Positions 9,403 to 16,605 of a stretch of 64,000 bases of DNA are shown one piece after another (position 1 is the stretch's first letter; each line of letters opens with the position of its first letter). The translations under genes were made by a program, and so were the position numbers. The stretch covers positions 18,845-82,844 of the forward strand of contig JAFIEM010000004.1 of assembly GCA_020832555.1 (NCBI GenBank). The letters run 5' to 3'. This DNA is from Natronohydrobacter sp. (GTDB lineage Bacteria > Pseudomonadota > Alphaproteobacteria > Rhodobacterales > Rhodobacteraceae). The notes below the pieces were generated by a model, which saw only the letters and a list, made by a program, of their open reading frames with translations, had not been told where the DNA came from and searched no databases.

Positions 9403-11229
9403 ATGACTGACATCTCGCCCAAGGTTCTGGAATTTCTTCAGAACGTGCATCCTTACGATTCTCTGCCGCAGGACGAGCTGGCGCGTGTCGCCAGTTGCTT
9501 CAGCCGCAGCGAAGTGCCCGCGGGCACGGTGGTCTATTCGGCTGGTGATCCGATCACCGGGGTCTATCTGGTGAAATCCGGCACCGTTGAGGTGACTGAT
9601 ACGCATGGCGCGTTGGTTTCGATGCTCAGCCCGCGCAATTCTTTCGGCGAGCGTGGTCTGTTGCGCGACGGGCTGGCTGTGACCACTGCGACCACGACAT
9701 CGGATGCGGTGCTGTTGTGTTTGCCCGCCGATGAGTTGCGCCATCTGATCGCGAATTTCCCGGCATTCGAGCGGTTCTTCAGTCGCGGCAAGAGCGGAGC
9801 CGCCGCACGCCAGAATGATCTGGCAACGCTGAAAGTTGCGGATCTGATGGCGCGCAAACCGTTGAGCGTGACCACCACGACCACGGCGCAGCAGGCCGCG
9901 CAACTGATGCGAGAGCACCGGTTTTCCTGCGTGCCGGTGGTCGAGGGTGAAAAGCTTGTGGGCATTGTCACCACACGCGATCTGTCTGGCCGTGTTCTGG
10001 CCGAAGGGCGTCCGCCGGAAACACCCTTGGCCGAGATCATGACGCCTGATCCCCTGGCGCTCAGCCCGCAATCTTTGGGATCAGACATTCTGCATATGAT
10101 GCTGGAAAACCGCATCGGGCATTTGCCGGTGGTGCGGGATGGCAAGTTGCTGGGCATGATCACCCAGACGGATCTGACACGGTTTCAGGCGATCAGTTCC
10201 GGTCAGCTTGTGCGTGATGCCGCCGTCGCGGATACGTTCGAGGCGCTGGCAAGTGTCACCAGCCGTATTCCGCAACTGCTGGTGCAACTGGTCGGTGCAC
10301 ATAATGCACATGAGGTCGTGACCCGTCTGATCACCGATATTGCCGACACTGTGACGCGACGCCTGCTGAAACTGGGCGAAGAGAAGCTTGGCCCGCCCCC
10401 GGTGCCCTATCTCTGGGCGGCCTGTGGCAGCCAGGGTCGACAAGAGCAGACCGGGGTCAGCGATCAGGACAACTGCATCATCATTGATGACAATGTGACA
10501 CCTGACGACATGGCCTATTTCACCGATCTTGCGCGTTTCGTGTCTGACGGGCTGAATGCGGCTGGATATTTCTACTGTCCGGGCGACATGATGGCGACCA
10601 ATCCGCGTTGGTGCCAGCCCGTGAATGTCTGGCGGCGCTATTTCAGGGGCTGGATCAACTCGCCTTCGCCCGAAGCGCAGATGCTGGCCTCTGTCATGTT
10701 CGACCTGCGCCCGATTGGCGGGCAGGTCAGCCTGTTCCGCGATTTGCAGGAAGAAACGCTGGCCGCTGCGAGCAAGAACTCGATTTTCGTGGCGCATATG
10801 GTCTCGAATTCGGTCAAGCACGCGCCGCCGTTGGGTCTGTTGCGCAGCTTTGCCACGATCCGCTCGGGCGAACACAAGAACCATGTGGATATGAAGCTCG
10901 GTGGCGTTGTGCCGGTCACTGATCTTGCGCGCGTTTATGCGCTACGGGGCCGCATTTCGGCGGCCAATACGCGCGCGCGCCTGATGGCGGCAGAAGAGCA
11001 GGGGATCATCTCTGTTTCTGGCGCGCGCGATCTGATTGAGGCTTATGATCTGATCGCCAATTTGCGACTGGAAAACCAGGCCAATCTGGTGCGCATGGGC
11101 CGCAAACCGGACAATTTTCTTGCGCCGTCCGATCTGTCGGATTTCGAGCGCAGCCATTTGCGCGACGCGTTTGTTGTCGTGCGCACCATGCAATCTGCAG
11201 TCGGCCAGCTGGCCGGCACTCTGGGCTGA
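9403..11229 (+). CDS. cNMP-binding / CBS-pair / DUF294 nucleotidyltransferase-like regulator
   Basis: The 608-residue soluble protein carries, in order, a cyclic-nucleotide-binding domain (about 1-125), two CBS domains (about 143-265), a DUF294 putative nucleotidyltransferase domain (about 295-430) with 'GSQGRQEQTGVSDQDN' around 341-356, and a DUF294 C-terminal helical domain (to about 600). The layout resembles GlnD-type nucleotidyltransferases combined with adenylate-sensing CBS and cNMP modules. Proteins of this design are commonly encoded next to the DUF4212/SSF pair and an exonuclease. It probably senses nucleotide state and modifies an unknown partner. The target, and whether it is active, cannot be told from sequence. 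Confidence 0.87.
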   Translation: MTDISPKVLEFLQNVHPYDSLPQDELARVASCFSRSEVPAGTVVYSAGDPITGVYLVKSGTVEVTDTHGALVSMLSPRNSFGERGLLRDGLAVTTATTTSDAVLLCLPADELRHLIANFPAFERFFSRGKSGAAARQNDLATLKVADLMARKPLSVTTTTTAQQAAQLMREHRFSCVPVVEGEKLVGIVTTRDLSGRVLAEGRPPETPLAEIMTPDPLALSPQSLGSDILHMMLENRIGHLPVVRDGKLLGMITQTDLTRFQAISSGQLVRDAAVADTFEALASVTSRIPQLLVQLVGAHNAHEVVTRLITDIADTVTRRLLKLGEEKLGPPPVPYLWAACGSQGRQEQTGVSDQDNCIIIDDNVTPDDMAYFTDLARFVSDGLNAAGYFYCPGDMMATNPRWCQPVNVWRRYFRGWINSPSPEAQMLASVMFDLRPIGGQVSLFRDLQEETLAAASKNSIFVAHMVSNSVKHAPPLGLLRSFATIRSGEHKNHVDMKLGGVVPVTDLARVYALRGRISAANTRARLMAAEEQGIISVSGARDLIEAYDLIANLRLENQANLVRMGRKPDNFLAPSDLSDFERSHLRDAFVVVRTMQSAVGQLAGTLG

Positions 11230-11240
11230 AAGGAACGCGC

Positions 11241-11789
11241 GTGATTCTGGAATTTCTGGCAGTCATAGTGGCAGGGTTTGGTGGTGGCGGAACCGCCATG
11301 ATCCTGCGGCGTCTGAGTGGTCGACGCCTGCCGGAATGGCTGACGCCGGCCGGAGTTGCCGCAGGCATGCTCGCCATGGTGATCTATCTCGAATATTCCT
11401 GGGCGCCGCGCTATGAGGCTGGCCTGCCGCCCGATGTCACGGTCGTCAGCAAGAACCAGCATGTTTCCTGGATGCGCCCCTGGACCTATGCGTTTCCGCT
11501 GACCAACCGGATCATCGCGGTCGATAATCGCATCCGGCAGCGCAACACGCGCAATCCCGATCTGGTTCTGACAGGGGTGATCCTGCAAGAGCGCTGGGCG
11601 CTGACCATGGGCTTTCAGTCTATGTTCGATTGCGCCAACGCCCGCCGTGCCGATCTGACCGAGGCCACTGTGCTGGATGAACTGGGGGTTCCCGTCGCCG
11701 CTGAGTGGTATGCGCTGTCCCCCGATGACCGTTTTCTGACGACTGCTTGTGAAGGAGGAGCACATGGAGGACACGTCGAGGAAGGCTGA
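11241..11789 (+). CDS. Hypothetical membrane-anchored protein
   Basis: A GTG start with GAAAGGA upstream opens a 182-residue protein with two hydrophobic segments (about 2-20 and 35-54) and a soluble remainder. I do not recognise the family. It lies 11 bp after the DUF294 gene and its 3' end overlaps the response-regulator gene by 26 bp, so it is co-transcribed with both. A role as a membrane partner in this signalling operon is only a guess. Confidence 0.7.
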   Translation: MILEFLAVIVAGFGGGGTAMILRRLSGRRLPEWLTPAGVAAGMLAMVIYLEYSWAPRYEAGLPPDVTVVSKNQHVSWMRPWTYAFPLTNRIIAVDNRIRQRNTRNPDLVLTGVILQERWALTMGFQSMFDCANARRADLTEATVLDELGVPVAAEWYALSPDDRFLTTACEGGAHGGHVEEG

Positions 11790-12186
11790 AATTCTGGTGG
11801 TCGAGGACGAGGATAATATCGCCATCGCCCTCAACTACCTTCTGACCCGCGAGGGCTATAACCAGACCCGTATCGCAACCGGAGAGGGGGCGGTGGAGCT
11901 GATCCGCAAGAGCAAGCCTGATCTGGTCTTACTGGATGTGATGCTGCCGGTCGTTTCGGGGTATGAGATCTGTCAATCCGTGCGCGCCGATCCCGACTGC
12001 AAGGGCGTGCGTATCCTGATGATGACGGCACGCGGTTCGGCGATGGAGCGCCGCAAGGGGCTTGCGATGGGGGCGGATGGGTTCATTTCGAAACCTTTCG
12101 AGTTGAAGGAATTGCGCGAAGAGGTGCGCAAGATCCTGGCAGGAGAAACCAGCGATTTGCCACATACAGGCGTTGCGGATGCTTGA
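11764..12186 (+). CDS. Single-domain response regulator
   Basis: The 140-residue protein is a lone receiver domain with no DNA-binding output. Key residues are visible: acidic pair 'EDED' (14-17), phosphoacceptor Asp58 in 'VLLDVMLP', the Thr in 'MMTARG', and the Lys in 'SKPF'. The start at 11764 has the excellent RBS AAGGAGGAG; the longer GTG start in the ORF track would bury it. It is translationally coupled upstream (26-bp overlap) and overlaps the next gene by eight bases (ATGCTTGA). The neighbouring kinase-like protein lacks its phosphoacceptor His, so the phosphodonor is probably another kinase. Confidence 0.93.
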   Translation: MEDTSRKAEILVVEDEDNIAIALNYLLTREGYNQTRIATGEGAVELIRKSKPDLVLLDVMLPVVSGYEICQSVRADPDCKGVRILMMTARGSAMERRKGLAMGADGFISKPFELKELREEVRKILAGETSDLPHTGVADA

Positions 12187-14266
12187 CCGCCTGAGCCTGC
12201 GTATCCGAATCCTGTTGTTCTTCGTGGCGCTTGCCGGAGGGGCGGTGCTTGCGACGGCACTGGGGGGATGGTTGGTCCTGTCGCGCGCCGACCAGCCCGA
12301 ACTTGCAGGGCCGATGCTGCAGGCCGGGATCCTGAGTGGGTTCCTGATCCTGTTTCTTGTCACCGGTATCTGGTATCTCTTCGATGCCAATGTCGCCCGC
12401 GCGATTGAAGCGCTGGCGAATGCGATCCGCACCCGCGCTGTGACCGATGTGAATGAGGATATCGGAGCCGAGCGCGAGAAGGCGCGGTATCTGGGCGATC
12501 TTGCCCCTGCCGCAGCGGCCATCACGCGCTCGTTGTCCGAGACCCGCTCTGCGCTGGCCGAGTCGGTGGCGCGCGAGACCTCGCGCCTGTCAGCCGAGAA
12601 ATCGCGGCTGGAGAAACTGCTCGCTGATGTGCCCGTGGCCGTGCTGCTTTGCACAGCGGATTATCAGCTTGTGTTCTACAACGGGCAGGCTGTGAACGTG
12701 CTGGAAGCGGGCGGGGCGCCCGGGCTTGACCGGAACCTGCTGGACTACCTGCGCGAAGGCCCGGTGCGCCACGCCTATGAGCGTCTGAGCAAACTCAACG
12801 ACCCCGAAGCCGCGTCGGACCTGATCTGCGCAACCACCGGGACCGGACGCCTGCTCTCGGGCCGGATGCGCGTGTTGCGGCGCACCGACAGCACACGCCG
12901 CCCTGGATTCGTGCTGACGCTGCGCGATGTCACAACCGATCTCGCGGCCCATGCTGCGCGTGAAGCCTTGCTGGCGGAAGTCTTCGACCGGGTGCGCCGC
13001 CCGGCGGCCAACCTGCAAACCGTGATCGGCGTGCTGTCGGAAGACAGCGAGATGGCGCAGAATGAAGACCTGACACGCGCGATGATGGCAGAGATCCGGA
13101 TTCTGTCCGGTGCGATCACGGAACTGGGTGCGCGCTATGATGCAGGACGCAGCGACTGGCGCCCGCAAAGCCAGATCCGCGCGGCTGATCTGATGGATGC
13201 GGTCAACGCGCAGTTCGACGCTTCCGATCTGGCATTGGAGGTTGATGGTCCCGATCTGATTCTGACCTGCGACGGGTTTGAGTTGGCGCTGCTGTTCCGC
13301 TGGCTGGGCGAGAAACTGGCAGCAAGCGGTCATGCGCGCAGCTTCCGCCTGTGTTTGAGCGAAGAGGATGGCCCCGGTGCGGTGTTTGATCTGGTCTGGC
13401 AAGGTGCCACGTTGCCTGTGGGCGAGTTTGATGCCTGGCTCGGGGAGCAGATGGATCCCGATATTCCCGACCTCACCGCGCGCGCGGTCCTGAATGCGCA
13501 TGCGACCGAAGCCTGGACCGAAGCGCGCTCCGATGGCAAGGCGTCGGTACGTCTGCCAATCCCCAATGCGCGCCGCGCCACAACTCGCCCCGCGCCGATC
13601 CAGCGCGAGGTGGTTTACGACTTCGAACTCTTGTCCAAGGAACGCAATGCGGGCGTGCTGGAAAGCAGGCTGGAAGATCTGACCTATGTGGTCTTTGACA
13701 CCGAGACCACGGGCCTGATGCCCTCCAGCGACGAGATCGTGCAGATTGCCGCCGTACGTGTGGTCAATGGTCGTCGCGTACAGCGCGAGGTGTTTGACAC
13801 GCTGGTTGATCCGCAGCGACCGATCCCGCAAAGCTCGACCGAAGTGCATGGCATTACAGAGGAAATGGTCAAGGGCGCGCCCACCATTTCAAACGCCGGG
13901 AAGAAGTTCCATGAATTTGCACGCGGCGCCGTTCTTGTCGCGCATAATGCGCCTTTTGACATGGAGTTTCTGCGTCGTCATGAGAAGGATATCGGCGCAA
14001 GCTTCGATCATCCGGTGCTGGATACGGTGCTTTTGTCAGCAGTTGTCTATGGCCAGTTGGAACAGCATTCGCTTGATGCGCTTACGGCGCGTTTGGGAAT
14101 CACCATACCGGAAGAAGCGCGGCATACGGCCATTGGCGATACTGTCGCGACAGCGGATGCGTTTCTGAAGCTGATCCCGATTCTCAAATCCCGCGGCCTC
14201 GAAACCTTTGGAGATGTGCTGACGGAAGTGCGCAGACATGGACGCTTGCTCAAGGATCTGAACTGA
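12179..14266 (+). CDS. Membrane PAS/degenerate histidine kinase fused to DEDDh 3'-5' exonuclease
   Basis: The 695-residue protein starts with two transmembrane helices (about 10-32 and 45-67), then a HAMP-like/coiled region, a PAS domain (about 150-270) and a histidine-kinase-like region in which the expected 'HELRTP' reads 'DRVRRP', so the phosphoacceptor His is missing. The last 190 residues are a DNA polymerase III epsilon-type exonuclease: 'VVFDTETTG' (Exo I), 'LVAHNAPFDMEF' (Exo II) and 'HTAIGDTVAT' (Exo III, DEDDh). The exonuclease looks catalytically complete. The start overlaps the response-regulator stop. A membrane-tethered nuclease controlled by a pseudokinase sensor is the inference; the substrate is unknown. 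Confidence 0.88.
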   Translation: MLDRLSLRIRILLFFVALAGGAVLATALGGWLVLSRADQPELAGPMLQAGILSGFLILFLVTGIWYLFDANVARAIEALANAIRTRAVTDVNEDIGAEREKARYLGDLAPAAAAITRSLSETRSALAESVARETSRLSAEKSRLEKLLADVPVAVLLCTADYQLVFYNGQAVNVLEAGGAPGLDRNLLDYLREGPVRHAYERLSKLNDPEAASDLICATTGTGRLLSGRMRVLRRTDSTRRPGFVLTLRDVTTDLAAHAAREALLAEVFDRVRRPAANLQTVIGVLSEDSEMAQNEDLTRAMMAEIRILSGAITELGARYDAGRSDWRPQSQIRAADLMDAVNAQFDASDLALEVDGPDLILTCDGFELALLFRWLGEKLAASGHARSFRLCLSEEDGPGAVFDLVWQGATLPVGEFDAWLGEQMDPDIPDLTARAVLNAHATEAWTEARSDGKASVRLPIPNARRATTRPAPIQREVVYDFELLSKERNAGVLESRLEDLTYVVFDTETTGLMPSSDEIVQIAAVRVVNGRRVQREVFDTLVDPQRPIPQSSTEVHGITEEMVKGAPTISNAGKKFHEFARGAVLVAHNAPFDMEFLRRHEKDIGASFDHPVLDTVLLSAVVYGQLEQHSLDALTARLGITIPEEARHTAIGDTVATADAFLKLIPILKSRGLETFGDVLTEVRRHGRLLKDLN

Positions 14267-14282
14267 GTTTGGCGCCCATCTC

Positions 14283-14298
14283 TTAACCCAAGCTTAAC
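14283..14298 (+). promoter_or_regulatory. Predicted CtrA-binding site
   Basis: The sequence TTAACCCAAGCTTAAC matches the CtrA consensus TTAA-N7-TTAAC exactly. It lies 51 bp before the ATG of the divL-like gene and after the stop of the exonuclease gene, a normal promoter position. Confidence 0.6.
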
Positions 14299-14348
14299 CA
14301 AAGCCTGCAAGGCTGTCGCTATGCACCATTGCGGCGAGGAGCTTGCGC

Positions 14349-16052
14349 ATGACGGACGCGATCTTGTTGAGCTTGACCATAGTGACTTCGGCAAGTCTGG
14401 TCTTGCTGGGCAGTCTGGCGATGTTCGCAGGTCTATCGCGCGGCAGATCACAGTCAGAGATCAGTTTTGGCCCCGCGGATCAGGACGCTGTGTTCATCTT
14501 TCGCGAAAAAGCCCTGGTCGATTGTTCGGAACAGGGACAGAAGCTGCTCGATATGCTGGCGGAGAAAGGGGAAGCCACCCGCAGATCCGCGATCTGGACG
14601 CGGTTGCGTGCCTATCTTGACCCTCGGTTTCCGGATCTGGAGCCGACGCTGGAGGGTCTGTTAGGAAGCGGGCAAGCGGAACTGCAATCGATCATGGGGG
14701 ACGGGCTGGTTCTCGGGCTGCGCTACTGGAATGGTCTGATTCATCTGCGGCTGACGGATACCTCTGCCGAAGGGGCACTTGTCGCGATCGACAGGCTGAG
14801 TTTCAACGCGCTGCAGAACGAACTCCGGACGCTGCGCAGCGTTGCGCGCAACGCTCCGGCCCTTGTCTGGAAGACCGATGCAGATGGGCGCGTGATCTGG
14901 GCCAATTCTGCCTATCTCAAGACCGTTCAGCAGACGACGCCGGAAGATACAGAACTGACATGGCCGTTGCCGTCTCTGTTCGGTGACGCAGGCAGTGCCG
15001 GAAAGGGACGGCTCGCGTTGCAGCAGGATGAGGTTTTGCGCTGGTTCGCTCATTCCGAGGTCGAGTGCGATGGCCAGACCCTGCATTTCGCGGTGCCAAT
15101 CGACTCGACCGTGCAGTCCGAGGTGGCAAGACGGGAAACCCTTCAGACCCTGACGCGCACCTTTGCTTGCCTGCCGATTGGGCTTGCCTTGTTCGACGCC
15201 GAGCGCAGGTTGCAAGTTTTCAACCCCGCGCTGATTGATCTTACCGGGCTGGAGCCATTGTTCCTGGCGGCGCGCCCGAGTTTCGAACAGGTTCTCTATG
15301 CGTTGCGCGAGAAACGGATGTTGCCGGAACCCAAGGATTTCCAGAACTGGCGACGTGAGATCATCGAGATGGAAAAAGCAGCCGAGACAGGGGAATATGC
15401 CGAAGAATGGTGCCTTGACGGAGGGCGCATCTTCTACGTCACCGGGCGTCCGCAGCCCAATGGCGCCATAGCGCTTTTCATCGAGGATGTAACAACCGAA
15501 GCTGCCTTGACCCGGAACTTTCGCAATGAAATCGAGACAGTGCATCATGTTCTGGATGCTCTGGGTGACGGCATTGCTGTCTTCGGCCTGTCTGGTCAGG
15601 CGCTGCTTGCCAATGCGGGATATACACGGCTCTGGAACTCCGATCCCTGTGTTGATCTGGCGGATGAGGGCTTGGCACAGGCTTTGGCACTCTGGTCGAA
15701 TGCCTGCGCGCCGACGACTTTCTGGGCGCGGCTGGCAGAATTCGTGACCAGATCCGACACACATGAGGAAATCAACGGTTCGGCAGCCTTGCGCACAGGC
15801 ATACCTCTTGCGCTGCGCGCCCGCCGGCTGTCTGGCGGTGCGGTGATGGTGGTGTTTCAGCCACTGGCGCAAGGACTCTTGTCGCAGCGCCCTGATCTTG
15901 CCCTGCAAGCCGAACTGATCGGCAGACAGGATCTTGCAGGACACTCGCAGGAACGGGCCGTGCAAAGCGCTACGACAAATGATCCGGCGCGACTGCTGCC
16001 CTCTCGCAAACCGCGCACAGCGCGTCACACGGGCACCCGAATGCGCGTCTGA
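14349..16052 (+). CDS. divL: DivL-like membrane protein with PAS domains
   Basis: The 567-residue protein has one N-terminal transmembrane helix (about 2-25) and two or three PAS domains, seen at about 170-260 ('ALVWKTDADGRVIWANSAYL'), 275-390 and 395-500 ('VLDALGDGIAVFG'). It ends soon after the last PAS domain, with no HisKA or HATPase domain. In Caulobacter and Rhodobacter, as I recall, DivL is a PAS protein in the CckA-ChpT-CtrA phosphorelay, and tsaE is its neighbour, as here. A CtrA box in the promoter fits feedback control. GAGGAG is spaced eight bases from the chosen ATG. The name rests on architecture and synteny, so it is moderately sure. Confidence 0.65.
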   Translation: MTDAILLSLTIVTSASLVLLGSLAMFAGLSRGRSQSEISFGPADQDAVFIFREKALVDCSEQGQKLLDMLAEKGEATRRSAIWTRLRAYLDPRFPDLEPTLEGLLGSGQAELQSIMGDGLVLGLRYWNGLIHLRLTDTSAEGALVAIDRLSFNALQNELRTLRSVARNAPALVWKTDADGRVIWANSAYLKTVQQTTPEDTELTWPLPSLFGDAGSAGKGRLALQQDEVLRWFAHSEVECDGQTLHFAVPIDSTVQSEVARRETLQTLTRTFACLPIGLALFDAERRLQVFNPALIDLTGLEPLFLAARPSFEQVLYALREKRMLPEPKDFQNWRREIIEMEKAAETGEYAEEWCLDGGRIFYVTGRPQPNGAIALFIEDVTTEAALTRNFRNEIETVHHVLDALGDGIAVFGLSGQALLANAGYTRLWNSDPCVDLADEGLAQALALWSNACAPTTFWARLAEFVTRSDTHEEINGSAALRTGIPLALRARRLSGGAVMVVFQPLAQGLLSQRPDLALQAELIGRQDLAGHSQERAVQSATTNDPARLLPSRKPRTARHTGTRMRV

Positions 16053-16093
16053 CGGCTGTCACGGCTTCGCACTGGCGCAGCCGTGACAGTCGT
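16052..16093 (+). repeat. 15-bp inverted repeat overlapping the divL-like stop codon
   Basis: ACGGCTGTCACGGCT pairs with AGCCGTGACAGTCGT (one G-T wobble) around a 12-nt loop. There is no T-run. It sits between the divL-like stop and tsaE and could terminate transcription, stabilise mRNA or bind a regulator. Confidence 0.6.
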
Positions 16094-16107
16094 GGCAAAG
16101 TCTGCGC

Positions 16108-16596
16108 ATGACTGATGCTTTCCATCTGACAACCGAAACGCTTGCACCGGAACAGACCGCAGATCTCGCCATGCGCCTTGGAGCCTTGCTTGGTCCGGGC
16201 GACACTGTGCTGCTGGAGGGTCCGGTCGGGGCTGGCAAGAGCCATTTCTGCCGCGCGCTGATCCAGTCGCGACTCGCCGCTCAGGGTCGGATGGAAGATG
16301 TGCCCTCGCCAAGTTTCACGTTGGTCCAGACCTATGATGCGGGAGATGTCGAGATTTGGCATGCAGACCTCTACCGTCTCTCCGACCCGCAGGAGATTGT
16401 CGAGCTTGGTCTGGAAGACGCTTTCTCAACCGCGATTTGCCTTGTCGAATGGGCCGGGCGTCTGGGCGACATGGCACCGCCCGAAGCGCTTCAGGTGACA
16501 ATCCTTCCCGGTGTGGCCCCCGAGGCGCGGCAGATCGTCTTCAGCGGTCCCCCGTGCTGGCAGGAGCGCTTGCGCACATTTCTGGTCATGGCCTGA
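16108..16596 (+). CDS. tsaE: tRNA threonylcarbamoyladenosine biosynthesis ATPase TsaE
   Basis: TsaE is the ATPase that works with TsaB and TsaD to make the t6A37 modification of ANN-decoding tRNAs. The 162-residue product has the Walker A 'GPVGAGKSHF' near 36-45, the switch-like 'PSPSFTLVQTY', 'HADLYRL' and 'LVEWAGRL', all hallmarks of the family. addB begins 10 bp downstream. In many Rhodobacterales, as I recall, a phosphotransferase (AmgK) and a nucleotidyltransferase (MurU) gene lie between tsaE and addB; both are absent here. Confidence 0.94.
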   Translation: MTDAFHLTTETLAPEQTADLAMRLGALLGPGDTVLLEGPVGAGKSHFCRALIQSRLAAQGRMEDVPSPSFTLVQTYDAGDVEIWHADLYRLSDPQEIVELGLEDAFSTAICLVEWAGRLGDMAPPEALQVTILPGVAPEARQIVFSGPPCWQERLRTFLVMA

Positions 16597-16605
16597 GGGC
16601 ATAGG

